A DNA stretch of 64,000 bases, taken from positions 1 through 64,000 of the forward strand of contig CAJXLB010000004.1 in the NCBI GenBank assembly GCA_913055905.1, given 5' to 3'. The translations under genes were made by a program, and so were the position numbers. This DNA is from an uncultured Winogradskyella sp. (GTDB lineage: Bacteria; Bacteroidota; Bacteroidia; Flavobacteriales; Flavobacteriaceae). How positions within the stretch are numbered: position 1 is the stretch's first letter; each line of letters opens with the position of its first letter. Positions 8,563 through 16,923 of this stretch are shown piece by piece. The notes beneath the pieces are model-generated. The model did not search any database. It was not told the origin of the DNA and worked only from the letters and a program-made list of their open reading frames with translations.

Positions 8563-11124
8563 TTAAAAGGGGTAGTTGATACCGATATTGTAAACTGCTT
8601 TGCCAAAATTGTAGTTTTTAAACCAGCGGTCTCCTAAAGGCAGGGATGGTTCGTAGGTTTTAAATCCGGTATCAAAACGAAGGACAAAAAAACCAAAATC
8701 GTAACGTAAACCAAAGCCAGAGCCTACGGCAATATCCCTAAGGGATTTGAAACCTTCGAAGGTAGCAGCTGGATCTTGTACGTTGTCGAGTACGTTCCAA
8801 ATATTACCTACATCGACAAAAACCGCACCTTTTAAGTCGCCAAATAATGTAAAGCGTTGTTCTGCCGATAGGTGGATTTTAAAATTAGCTTCATTGAATT
8901 CATCCGCGGTATCCGAGCTGCCTGGTCCCAGATCATAAGCGACCCAGGCTCTATTATCGTTAGGACCACCACCGAAAAAACTCTCTACAAACGGTATACT
9001 GTTGGAGTTACCGTAGGGTATGGCAATACCCACATAGGTCCTAAAGGCAAATACTTCATCTTTGCCTAAATCAAAATATTTCACATAATCGACTTCAGTT
9101 TTAAAATACTGTGAGAAGGCTACATTGGAAATTTCGTATTGTCCATTTGCATTTTTCTCGGCACCAAACCAATTAGAGAGTGTTGACAGCACATTTCCGG
9201 CAAGCTCAACGCGCCATTTAAAAATGGAGAAATCATTATCAAAGAGGTTGGTGCGATTGTTTTTAATGTAATCAAAGCTCGTTGTCGGAATAAGGTTGTT
9301 TTCGGTGAGGCGCTGTTTGCGTTCCTCAATATTATTGACCGTTACAAAATCCTCATCATTTTGATTTAAACTTGTATTGCCGGTTAGGACATCGTTTATG
9401 AATTGATCGGCTTCCTCGGGAAAGCCTAGGTTATCATCACTAGGGATATAGTTGATGTCTTGGGCAATACTGTTAAGCCTGTCGTAAGAGGTGGTGTAAA
9501 CACCAAAGTAATTATCTGTATTGAGGTTTCTTACGTATTGAATATTGAAGAATTCTAGGATATTGGTCACGGTAGTGGACGGTTTCCAATTATAGCTCAA
9601 TATTCCTGAAAAGGTCTGGCGATCGAGACCGATGTTACGCTGGCTGGTTGCCGCCAAATTAATTGCCGTACTTGGCGACATATACTTAGGGATGATTTTA
9701 TCGGTATTAATAGGTGTAAATAGTCGTGGGATGGTTAGTCTAAGATTGGCTCCAAACTCACTAATGTCAAAAAACTGACTTTCTGAACGCGCTCCATCCT
9801 TCGAAGCACCTACAGAGGCGATACCACTGATCTCTAGTCGTTCAGCTCCTCTAAATACATTTCTAATATTGAGACCCGTACTGAAGGACAGCCCTATGGT
9901 TTGAATATTACTTTGACTAATTTCTGGGGCGAAGCTCAATTCATATTTTTTTCTTGGCTCTAAATAGACGTTGGCGGTTAGGGTAGAATCATCCTCATTC
10001 TCTACATATTCAATACTTGGATACCTGAACATCTGTAAATCATTAAGGTATTTCGAAGTTCTGCTTCGAGCTAAATCTGAATACAAGTCTCCTTTCTTTA
10101 TAAATACAGCGTCTGTTAGGGCTTTGGGTCTAAATTTTAATTTGTCTTTACTGTATAGATTGATGCCGTCATAAACCGTGGTATCCGAAACGGCCTTAAA
10201 GCGATTGTCAAAATTATCGTCCGTGTAAATATTCACTTCCTTTATGGTGTAAGTTTTGAAAGGCCTAACGGTGGTAGAATCATCACCTCTGATGGTTCTA
10301 TCCGTGATAATGAGCTCGGTGTTTATTTTTTGTCCCGTACCTATGGTATCCAAAACAAAGGAAATGTAGTCCTGACCGAAATGATAGAAACCTGAATTTC
10401 TCAAAAATGTATTAATACGAGAGCGCTCCCGTTCAAAATTGCTTTCAACGTATTGTTCTCCTTTTACCAAAAAGGAATTTTTACTAAACGTGTCATATAA
10501 ACTATCAATGGCTGGAGAGCTTATTATAGGTTTTATGGAATCTAAAAGGTATGGTTTTTTTGTGGTGACGCGGTAAGTTACCTTAGCGCGTTTGGTACTG
10601 TCCTTTTCTATGTCATAGGTAACCTCATTGTCTAACCAACCTTGTGTATAGAAGTATTTTCTAAGGTTGTTTACGGTTTTTTCTGTTTTTTCCTCGTCTA
10701 GAACGGTAGGAGGTTCTCCCGTGCGTTTAAGCCAGCGGTTAAAATTGCGTTTTGTGTTGAGCCATTTATCAAACTGCTTCGTAGACAATAAGGCCATTTT
10801 TCGTTTTACTTTTAGGGAATCACTTAAAATATTGGCTTCAATAATGGAATCGATATTAGGTCTGGCCAAATTGTAGATATGTAGTTTCAGAGGAAAGCCC
10901 AAAAAACTGCCCATTCCTGAATTTTCCTGCTGAATGATGATATTGTTAACGCGTTCGTTGTTATTCTTTTTGCCATCTACAAGGATTTGGTTATCAGTGA
11001 TGAGGTAATCTCCGCTTTTTACACGTTTTACCACGTTACAGGAAAAGAGTACAGCCATGGCAACTAACATGAAGAGCCCCCTCAAGAGTCTACCTTGATT
11101 AAGGGTAAAAGAAAAAGCATGCAT
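8563..11124 (-). CDS. tamL: TamL-type outer membrane lipoprotein (BamA/TamA superfamily)
   Basis: Outer-membrane beta-barrel assembly/translocation protein of the Omp85 superfamily. The ATG at 11124 (MHAFSF) gives 853 residues with a lipoprotein signal ending LFSC near residue 29, the trait that separates Bacteroidota TamL from ordinary TamA. POTRA-like segments follow (about 30-380, including KYFYTQGWLDNEVTY and LRNSGFYHFGQDY). The C-terminal barrel runs from about 400 and ends GINYPF, with the Omp85 signature region FVESFFGGGPNDNRAW and GAVFVDVGNIWNV. An open frame extends to a TTG at 11172, but that part does not look like a signal. It has a strong promoter (TTG-N18-TACATTTG). No tamB neighbour is present here. 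Confidence 0.88.
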   Translation of the reverse strand: MHAFSFTLNQGRLLRGLFMLVAMAVLFSCNVVKRVKSGDYLITDNQILVDGKKNNNERVNNIIIQQENSGMGSFLGFPLKLHIYNLARPNIDSIIEANILSDSLKVKRKMALLSTKQFDKWLNTKRNFNRWLKRTGEPPTVLDEEKTEKTVNNLRKYFYTQGWLDNEVTYDIEKDSTKRAKVTYRVTTKKPYLLDSIKPIISSPAIDSLYDTFSKNSFLVKGEQYVESNFERERSRINTFLRNSGFYHFGQDYISFVLDTIGTGQKINTELIITDRTIRGDDSTTVRPFKTYTIKEVNIYTDDNFDNRFKAVSDTTVYDGINLYSKDKLKFRPKALTDAVFIKKGDLYSDLARSRTSKYLNDLQMFRYPSIEYVENEDDSTLTANVYLEPRKKYELSFAPEISQSNIQTIGLSFSTGLNIRNVFRGAERLEISGIASVGASKDGARSESQFFDISEFGANLRLTIPRLFTPINTDKIIPKYMSPSTAINLAATSQRNIGLDRQTFSGILSYNWKPSTTVTNILEFFNIQYVRNLNTDNYFGVYTTSYDRLNSIAQDINYIPSDDNLGFPEEADQFINDVLTGNTSLNQNDEDFVTVNNIEERKQRLTENNLIPTTSFDYIKNNRTNLFDNDFSIFKWRVELAGNVLSTLSNWFGAEKNANGQYEISNVAFSQYFKTEVDYVKYFDLGKDEVFAFRTYVGIAIPYGNSNSIPFVESFFGGGPNDNRAWVAYDLGPGSSDTADEFNEANFKIHLSAEQRFTLFGDLKGAVFVDVGNIWNVLDNVQDPAATFEGFKSLRDIAVGSGFGLRYDFGFFVLRFDTGFKTYEPSLPLGDRWFKNYNFGKAVYNIGINYPF

Positions 11125-11211
11125 TTGCCAGTTCAAGCGAAAAGTAGTTTTAATATGGTTTCCCCTAAACAAAAATTAGTCCAAAAAAGGTTTACTTTGT
11201 ACTAGGTCTAA

Positions 11212-11240
11212 CAAATGTAAAGACATTTTAATGTTATCAA
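11212..11240 (-). promoter_or_regulatory. Complete -33/-7 promoter of tamL
   Basis: On the minus strand TTG (11238-11240), 18 nt, then TACATTTG (11212-11219): an exact fit to the flavobacterial TTG-N17-23-TAnnTTTG pattern. It overlaps the 5' end of the divergent methyltransferase gene, so the -33 element lies inside that coding region. Confidence 0.7.
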
Positions 11241-11965
11241 AGAACCAAATTAAGTTAATTAGGAGATTGCGTCAAAAAAAATACAGGCAAGAATTGGGCT
11301 TGTTTGTGGTTGAAGGTGTTAAGAGCGTCACAGAATTTTTAAACTCTGATTATCAGTTGTATGCTCTGTTTTCAACTGAAGGTGATTTTGGTAGCTCCCA
11401 AACGGAATGTTATCTTATTACGGAAACCGAACTGAAAAGTATTTCTTCATTGAAATCACCAAACACGGTTTTGGCCGTATTTAAGATGCCACCTGCAACA
11501 AGCGCACCTAACTCGGGCTTGATCGTAGCATTGGATGATTTACGGGACCCTGGAAATTTAGGGACTATTATACGGCTTTGCGATTGGTATGGCGTCAGGG
11601 ATTTGGTTTGTAGTGAAGCCACAGTGGATTGCTATAATCCTAAGGTGGTGCAGGCCAGTATGGGCTCTTTGACGCGTGTTAACGTCCATTATCTGAATCT
11701 AATATCTTATCTCCGCTCTCAATCACTTGCGGTCTTTGGGGCATATATGGAAGGAGAATCCGTATATCAAATGGAATTACCAACAGATGGCATTATCGTT
11801 TTAGGCAATGAGGCCAATGGTATTTCTCAAGATTTAACAGCTGTTATTCAGCATAGATTAAGCATTCCGCAATTTGGGTCACAGCAAGACACAGAAAGTT
11901 TGAATGTGGCTAATGCCACGGCCATTATTCTCAGTGAATTTAGACGGCGTACTATTGAAAGGTAA
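11231..11965 (+). CDS. TrmH/SpoU-family RNA 2'-O-methyltransferase
   Basis: S-adenosylmethionine-dependent RNA methyltransferase of the SPOUT class; the RNA target (tRNA or 23S rRNA) cannot be read from sequence. The 244 residues contain an N-terminal substrate-binding part (residues 1-90, including LRQKKYRQELGLFVVEGVK) and the knotted SPOUT domain with its three motifs: DDLRDPGNLGTIIRLCDW, IIVLGNEANGIS and LSIPQFG..DTESLNVANATAI. ATG start at 11231. Its 3' end overlaps the leftward porT gene by 14 bp, a tail-to-tail arrangement without space for a terminator. It is divergent from tamL. Confidence 0.9.
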   Translation: MLSKNQIKLIRRLRQKKYRQELGLFVVEGVKSVTEFLNSDYQLYALFSTEGDFGSSQTECYLITETELKSISSLKSPNTVLAVFKMPPATSAPNSGLIVALDDLRDPGNLGTIIRLCDWYGVRDLVCSEATVDCYNPKVVQASMGSLTRVNVHYLNLISYLRSQSLAVFGAYMEGESVYQMELPTDGIIVLGNEANGISQDLTAVIQHRLSIPQFGSQQDTESLNVANATAIILSEFRRRTIER

Positions 11966-12668
11966 AATTAATAAACACACCTCTGGTTTGCATGCGTGCC
12001 ACATTGCCTGTCCAAGGGCTGTTTGGGTCGGCATCCCTTACAATTTCGTCATTTAAGGCAAAAACACCGCGGATAGATGGTGTAAATTTAAAGTAGAGCA
12101 GGTAGAAATCAATACCGAATCCAATCTCATAGAAATAGGTGCTTCCCGTCATTCTAAATTGGCCTGCACTGTTATCATCTGGGTTGTTTTCATTACTGGA
12201 TAGATTGATTGCAGCTGAGACACCACCAAGAATGAAGGGCTTAAAATTATTGATGCGCTTGGTTGAAAACTTCAGCAGTAATGGAATATGAACATAGGTA
12301 GACTTTACTTCGCGCAAGAGATCGGCATCGTTGAATTCCATGCCATCAAAATAGCTTTCGTCATAGCGTAAGTTTCGGGTGGTGAAAAAGACACCTGGCT
12401 CCAAGCGCAAGTTAAGATGGTTGTTAATACGCATGTCACCTACAAGCCCTAGGTGAAAGCCAAACGAATTATCTACCAGAATATCTTCGAGGTCTTCGTT
12501 ATAATCAAATTTAAAGTCGTAACTGTTAAAGCCTAAAAAATAGCCCCAGGATAAGAATTTTTGATCGATGTTATCCACGCTATTGGTTACCCGTTCTTTA
12601 GAAAAAAGCTGTGCATGCCCTAGGTGACCTCCTATTAAAACGATGATGATACAAAAGATTTGTTTCAT
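11952..12668 (-). CDS. porT: PorT/SprT-like T9SS outer membrane protein
   Basis: Small outer-membrane beta-barrel needed for the type IX secretion system and, in gliding species, motility (PorT of Porphyromonas, SprT of Flavobacterium). The ATG at 12668 gives 238 residues with a cleavable signal (MKQIFCIIIVLIGGHLGHAQ) and alternating beta-strands ending in the aromatic FINFTFQ. Family hallmarks seen are FLSWGYFLGFNSYDFKF near the N-terminus, LRLEPGVFFTTRNL, and KSTYVHIPLLLKFS. It begins immediately after the ubiE stop (separated by 1 nt), so the two are co-transcribed; this ubiE-porT order is, as I recall it, common in flavobacteria. Other PorT-like barrels exist, so the T9SS role is likely rather than certain. 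Confidence 0.8.
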   Translation of the reverse strand: MKQIFCIIIVLIGGHLGHAQLFSKERVTNSVDNIDQKFLSWGYFLGFNSYDFKFDYNEDLEDILVDNSFGFHLGLVGDMRINNHLNLRLEPGVFFTTRNLRYDESYFDGMEFNDADLLREVKSTYVHIPLLLKFSTKRINNFKPFILGGVSAAINLSSNENNPDDNSAGQFRMTGSTYFYEIGFGIDFYLLYFKFTPSIRGVFALNDEIVRDADPNSPWTGNVARMQTRGVFINFTFQ

Positions 12669-12669
12669 A

Positions 12670-13401
12670 TTATGCTTTGGATGCTTTGTAAATTGTTGCG
12701 ACGCCCATGGTTTGCGGATGGTCTTCGACACTTATAAACCCAATTTTCCTTAAAATATTGTTTAAGGCTTCGCCATAAGGAAATACTGAGGCTGATTCAC
12801 TCAAATATCTATAGGCGACCTTATCCTTAGAAAAGAGTTTGCCAATGGCAGGAAGCATATATTTTGAATACATAGTATACCCAAATTTATATACAGGATT
12901 TGTTGGCACGGACGTCTCTAAAATGACAAAAATCCCATTGGGCTTCAACACCCGTAGAATTTCGGCCAGTCCTTTTTCTAGATTTTCAAAATTCCTAATC
13001 CCAAAGGCTACGGTAATGGCGTCAAAAGTGTTGTCCTCAAAGGGTAATTCCTCAGAATCGCCAATGACCATAGAAATCTTATCATCCAGGTCTTGGGCTT
13101 TAATTTTCTTTCGGCCTACCTCCAACATGCCGTCACTAATATCCAATCCAATGATTTTTTTTGCTTGGGTGGCGCTCAGACTTATAGCTAGGTCACCCGT
13201 TCCTGTAGCGATATCTAGAATGGACTCGGGTTGATGCTGTGCCACAAGTTCTACCACTTTATTTCGCCATTTAATGTCAATTCCAAAGGATATTACACGG
13301 TTTAGACCGTCGTACTCTTGGGAAATGGTATCAAACATCTGGGTTACTTGGGCCTTTTTGGTAGCGTCACTATCTTTATATGGTTTAACCTTCTGGGACA
13401 T
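12670..13401 (-). CDS. ubiE: Demethylmenaquinone methyltransferase (UbiE/MenG)
   Basis: Last step of menaquinone synthesis: SAM-dependent C-methylation of demethylmenaquinone. The 243 residues hold the two UbiE signatures, YDGLNRVISFGIDIKWR (about 30-46) and RVLKPNGIFVILETS (about 148-162), and the SAM-binding ILDIATGTGDLAIS loop (about 63-76). As Bacteroidota use menaquinone, MenG is the physiological role. It is first gene of the ubiE-porT pair. A -7 box TATATTTG lies 12 nt upstream of the ATG, leaving a very short leader. Confidence 0.94.
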   Translation of the reverse strand: MSQKVKPYKDSDATKKAQVTQMFDTISQEYDGLNRVISFGIDIKWRNKVVELVAQHQPESILDIATGTGDLAISLSATQAKKIIGLDISDGMLEVGRKKIKAQDLDDKISMVIGDSEELPFEDNTFDAITVAFGIRNFENLEKGLAEILRVLKPNGIFVILETSVPTNPVYKFGYTMYSKYMLPAIGKLFSKDKVAYRYLSESASVFPYGEALNNILRKIGFISVEDHPQTMGVATIYKASKA

Positions 13402-13413
13402 TCAATTTTTTGG

Positions 13414-13421
13414 CAAATATA
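13414..13421 (-). promoter_or_regulatory. -7 promoter box of ubiE (TATATTTG)
   Basis: Exact TAnnTTTG match on the minus strand, 12 nt before the ubiE ATG. The leader would be only a few nucleotides long. Confidence 0.55.
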
Positions 13422-13479
13422 CGGTATTAAAAGACTTCTGACACACCCTAGTGATGATTTGTAGCCTTGGGAAATTCAA

Positions 13480-13508
13480 TTGCTGCACCGATAATATATG
13501 TATATTTG
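13480..13508 (+). promoter_or_regulatory. Complete -33/-7 promoter of trkAH
   Basis: TTG (13480-13482), 18 nt, TATATTTG (13501-13508), then 23 nt to the trkA ATG. This is one of the two best promoter matches in the window, and it is divergent from the ubiE box at 13414-13421. Confidence 0.7.
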
Positions 13509-13531
13509 TACTCTGATTTCAACTACAATCA

Positions 13532-14881
13532 ATGAAAATAATTATTGCAGGTGCTGGAGAGGTCGGTTTCCATTTGGCCAAATTATTGTCATACGAATCA
13601 CAAGAGATAACCCTTATTGATACTAAAAAGGACAGTTTGACCTATGCTGGTGAGCATTTAGATATACGTACCATTAAGGGTGATGCCACATCCATTGCTA
13701 TACTCAAGGAAGCAAGGATTGAGTCGGCCTCCTTGTTCATAGCCGTTACCTCCTCAGAAACAACGAATATTACGGCCAGTGTGCTCGCCAAGGAGCTTGG
13801 GGCGCAACGTACTATTGCACGTATTTCCAATACTGAATTTATTGAGAATAAGGCCATAATTGATTTTTCGAAATTAGGTATAGACGAGCTTATATCACCA
13901 GAGTCATTGGCCGCCTATGAAATTCAGTTGCTACTTAATCAATATGGTTTTAATGATACCTATGAATTTGAGGACGGTGCCCTTACCATGTTGAGTTTGC
14001 GGTTGTCACGCACGGCAGCCTTTGTGGGAAAATCCGTTAAGGAGGCCGCAGAATTGTATTCAGACTTGCACTTCATCCCAATAGCCATACAGCGCTACGG
14101 TACGCAATACACTATAATTCCGCGCGGAGATACGCAATTTAAGGAAGGCGATAATGTGGTATTTATGACATCGACCGGTGGCGATGACGAATTGTTTCAA
14201 TTGTCTGGAAAGGTGAAGGTGGGCATAAAAAATGTGATGATTCTTGGTGGAAGTAAAATTGGTTATAAAACAGCTAAAGATTTGTGTGCCAGTAAGTTTA
14301 ATGTAAAACTTGTTGAAAGCAAAAAATCCAATGCTGAAGATTTGGCCGATGAATTACCCAATGCCTTGGTCATTTGCGGCGATGGTAGAAATGTTGAAAT
14401 TTTGGAAGAAGAAAATATATCGGATATGGATGCCTTTATATCTGTTACCGGAAATTCCGAGACCAACATAATGTCGTGCCTATTGGCCAAATCCAAAGGT
14501 GTACGTAAGACCATTGCCTTGGTGGAAAATATGGATTACTATCAATTATCGCAGTCCATTGGTATAGATACGCTGATAAACAAAAAGCTTTTAGCAGCCA
14601 ATAATATTTTTAGACATATTAGAAAGGGCGAGGTTGTTGCCATGACCAAACTCACCAATATGAACGCTGAGCTTTTGGAGTTCGTTGTAAAACCAAAATC
14701 CAAGATTACAAATCAGCAGATAAAAGATTTAAATTTCCCAAAATCCGCTATTTTTGGTGGTGTTATACGAAATGGAAAGGGTTTAATCCCTTTGGGAAGT
14801 TTTAAAATAGAAGCAGGTGATCGTGTCGTGGTCTGCTGTTTGCCGCGCTCTATTTCTGAGGTAGAAGCCTTTTTCTCATAA
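13532..14881 (+). CDS. trkA: Trk potassium uptake system regulatory subunit TrkA
   Basis: Peripheral NAD/ATP-sensing gating protein of the Trk K+ transporter. The 449 residues are a tandem of two RCK units: Rossmann RCK_N at 1-120 (MKIIIAGAGEVGFHLAKLL), RCK_C at about 140-225, a second RCK_N from about 232 (NVMILGGSKIGYKTAKDL) and a second RCK_C to the end. The second glycine loop is a looser GGSKIG, so nucleotide binding there may differ. It is followed after 3 nt by trkH, so the two form an operon under the promoter at 13480-13508. Confidence 0.95.
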   Translation: MKIIIAGAGEVGFHLAKLLSYESQEITLIDTKKDSLTYAGEHLDIRTIKGDATSIAILKEARIESASLFIAVTSSETTNITASVLAKELGAQRTIARISNTEFIENKAIIDFSKLGIDELISPESLAAYEIQLLLNQYGFNDTYEFEDGALTMLSLRLSRTAAFVGKSVKEAAELYSDLHFIPIAIQRYGTQYTIIPRGDTQFKEGDNVVFMTSTGGDDELFQLSGKVKVGIKNVMILGGSKIGYKTAKDLCASKFNVKLVESKKSNAEDLADELPNALVICGDGRNVEILEEENISDMDAFISVTGNSETNIMSCLLAKSKGVRKTIALVENMDYYQLSQSIGIDTLINKKLLAANNIFRHIRKGEVVAMTKLTNMNAELLEFVVKPKSKITNQQIKDLNFPKSAIFGGVIRNGKGLIPLGSFKIEAGDRVVVCCLPRSISEVEAFFS

Positions 14882-14884
14882 CCT

Positions 14885-16387
14885 ATGTCCAGAATTCATC
14901 TCAACTATAAGATTATTTTCCATTTTTTTGGACTGCTGCTATTGTTCAACGGTGGATTTATGCTCATAGCCACTCTCATTAGCCTTATCTATAAGGATGG
15001 CGTTACGCTAGAGTTGCTATTAGCTGGTATGGCCACTTTACTTATTGGTTCCTTTGCCATGGTACGGACTCGGAACCACAGAAAGGAAATGAACAAGCGC
15101 GAGGGCTACATTGTCGTTGCTTTTGGTTGGATCGTGATGTCGCTGACAGGCACCTTGCCTTATTTGGTTACTGGCGCTATTCCAACCTTTACAGAAGCTT
15201 TTTTTGAGACCATGTCTGGTTATACCACAACTGGAGCAAGCATATTGAATGATATTGAAATTTTACCAAAGGGTGTGCTGTTTTGGCGCAGTACCACCCA
15301 TTGGATCGGTGGTATGGGAATTATCGTTTTGGCAATAGCCATTTTACCATTGCTGGGTGTAGGAGGAATGCAGTTGTTTGCTGCCGAGGCACCTGGTCCT
15401 GGTGGTGATAAGCTCCATCCGAGGATTACCGATACCGCTAAACGCTTGTGGCTTATCTATTTTGGGTATACCGCTGCAGAAACCTTATTGCTACAATTGG
15501 CAGGCATGTCCTTTTTTGATGCTATTAATCACGCTTTGAGCACCTTATCAACAGGTGGTTTCTCCACAAAGAATGCCAGTATTGCGCATTGGAATGATAA
15601 TCCCGCTATACAATACATTATAATGTTCTTTATGTTCCTGGCCGGAACCAATTTTGTATTGAGTTATTATTTGTTTAAGGGCAAGGTTTCCAAGATTGTC
15701 AGGGATGACGAATTTAAACTCTATTTTCAATTTATTGCAGCGTTTACCCTCGTTGCAGCACTTTTGATTTACTTTAGAGCCGATGTGTCCCAGTCTTCTA
15801 TTGCCCATCCTATGGTTCTTGGTGCAGGGGAAAGCGCCTTCAGGCACGGTTTGTTTCAGGTATTGGCCATTGTTACGACTACGGGATTCGTTACGGCCGA
15901 TTATACCATGTGGACGCCATTTTTAACCGTGTTCTTTTTTGGCTTAATGTTCTTGGGTGGCTCTGCTGGGAGTACCGCTGGTGGTGTAAAAGTGGTACGT
16001 CACCTCATATTAATTAAAAATGGGTTTTTGGAGTTTAAGCGTGCTTTACATCCTAATGCCATTCTTCCTGTACGCTACAATAAAAAGTCCATTTCAGGCG
16101 ATATCGTATTTAATATTCTTGGATTTTTTATTCTTTATATGCTGTCCTTTATTATTGGAGGCCTCGGATTCTCCATGTTTCAAATGGACTTTGAGTCGGC
16201 CATTGGTTTATCGGCATCAAGTCTAGGTAACGTAGGTCCGGCGTTGGGTGATTTTGGTCCTGTAAATAATTATGCTGGTTTACCACCACTCGGAAAATGG
16301 TGGGCCTCCTTTTTAATGCTATTGGGGCGTTTGGAACTATTTACAATTCTTATTCTGCTCACGCCTTTTTTCTGGCGTAATCGCTAA
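14885..16387 (+). CDS. trkH: Trk potassium uptake protein TrkH
   Basis: K+-translocating membrane subunit of the Trk system. The 500 residues are mostly hydrophobic with about ten membrane spans, organised as the four M1-P-M2 repeats of the SKT superfamily. Selectivity-filter-like loops are visible, for example MSGYTTTGASIL, LSTLSTGGFSTKN, VTTTGFVTADY and SASSLGNVGPALG, each with the conserved Gly. It starts 3 nt after trkA and ends with a basic FWRNR tail. No clear terminator follows, only a weak inverted repeat. Confidence 0.95.
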   Translation: MSRIHLNYKIIFHFFGLLLLFNGGFMLIATLISLIYKDGVTLELLLAGMATLLIGSFAMVRTRNHRKEMNKREGYIVVAFGWIVMSLTGTLPYLVTGAIPTFTEAFFETMSGYTTTGASILNDIEILPKGVLFWRSTTHWIGGMGIIVLAIAILPLLGVGGMQLFAAEAPGPGGDKLHPRITDTAKRLWLIYFGYTAAETLLLQLAGMSFFDAINHALSTLSTGGFSTKNASIAHWNDNPAIQYIIMFFMFLAGTNFVLSYYLFKGKVSKIVRDDEFKLYFQFIAAFTLVAALLIYFRADVSQSSIAHPMVLGAGESAFRHGLFQVLAIVTTTGFVTADYTMWTPFLTVFFFGLMFLGGSAGSTAGGVKVVRHLILIKNGFLEFKRALHPNAILPVRYNKKSISGDIVFNILGFFILYMLSFIIGGLGFSMFQMDFESAIGLSASSLGNVGPALGDFGPVNNYAGLPPLGKWWASFLMLLGRLELFTILILLTPFFWRNR

Positions 16388-16551
16388 AGAACATAAATTT
16401 TTTTCTGTTATGTGCTGCTAGGCCTAGCCTATATGTTAACTGATATTTCGATTATTTTCAGATTCTTCAGTTTTAAGTTGTTGTGCTTGAGGATGTAACA
16501 TTTTTTTGGTCTCTTCGTCTTATAAGCGTAACCAATTAAATTATCATCATC

Positions 16552-16800
16552 ATGGAATTATCAGTAAATCAGGATTTGGATCTCGAACCAGAACCTTTGG
16601 TTCTTAGTTGTAACACCACAGAAGGGTTATTGCGCTCAAAGTATAAAGCCGTAGTTAACCAAAATTTTAGGGTTATGCCATCCCAGTCATTATTTGGCCT
16701 ACGTCAAGGGTTAAAATCTTTTCAATTCAATACCGTAAACCATACGGCAGGAATCCTCAAGCTCGCCGTGTTTGTTACGGCATTGATTCTAATATTTTAG
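16552..16800 (+). CDS. Small hypothetical protein with a C-terminal membrane anchor
   Basis: An 82-residue open frame with an ATG after an AT-rich leader. The first ~60 residues are soluble and polar (NQDLDLEPEPL at the N-terminus); the last ~17 (AGILKLAVFVTALILIF) form one hydrophobic helix reaching the C-terminus, like a tail-anchored protein. There is no cysteine motif or signal peptide. It fills an otherwise empty 500-bp gap between trkH and a terminator. It could be a real small membrane protein or a chance frame; codon choice and length favour real. Confidence 0.6.
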   Translation: MELSVNQDLDLEPEPLVLSCNTTEGLLRSKYKAVVNQNFRVMPSQSLFGLRQGLKSFQFNTVNHTAGILKLAVFVTALILIF

Positions 16801-16858
16801 AAGTTCTATTTTAGGATTTAGCCATTTCCTCTTGGAATTTTTCGTTATCAAACAACAT

Positions 16859-16894
16859 AAAAAAAGCCATAGTGCTTAAGAGGCACGATGGCTT
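16859..16894 (-). terminator. Terminator of the desaturase-aminotransferase operon
   Basis: The imperfect 12-bp stem (16864-16875 with 16883-16894, one mismatch) is followed leftward by a T7 run, 30 nt after the aminotransferase stop. Confidence 0.75.
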
Positions 16895-16923
16895 CGCTTA
16901 TCTTATGAAGTTTCTTTCTGTCT

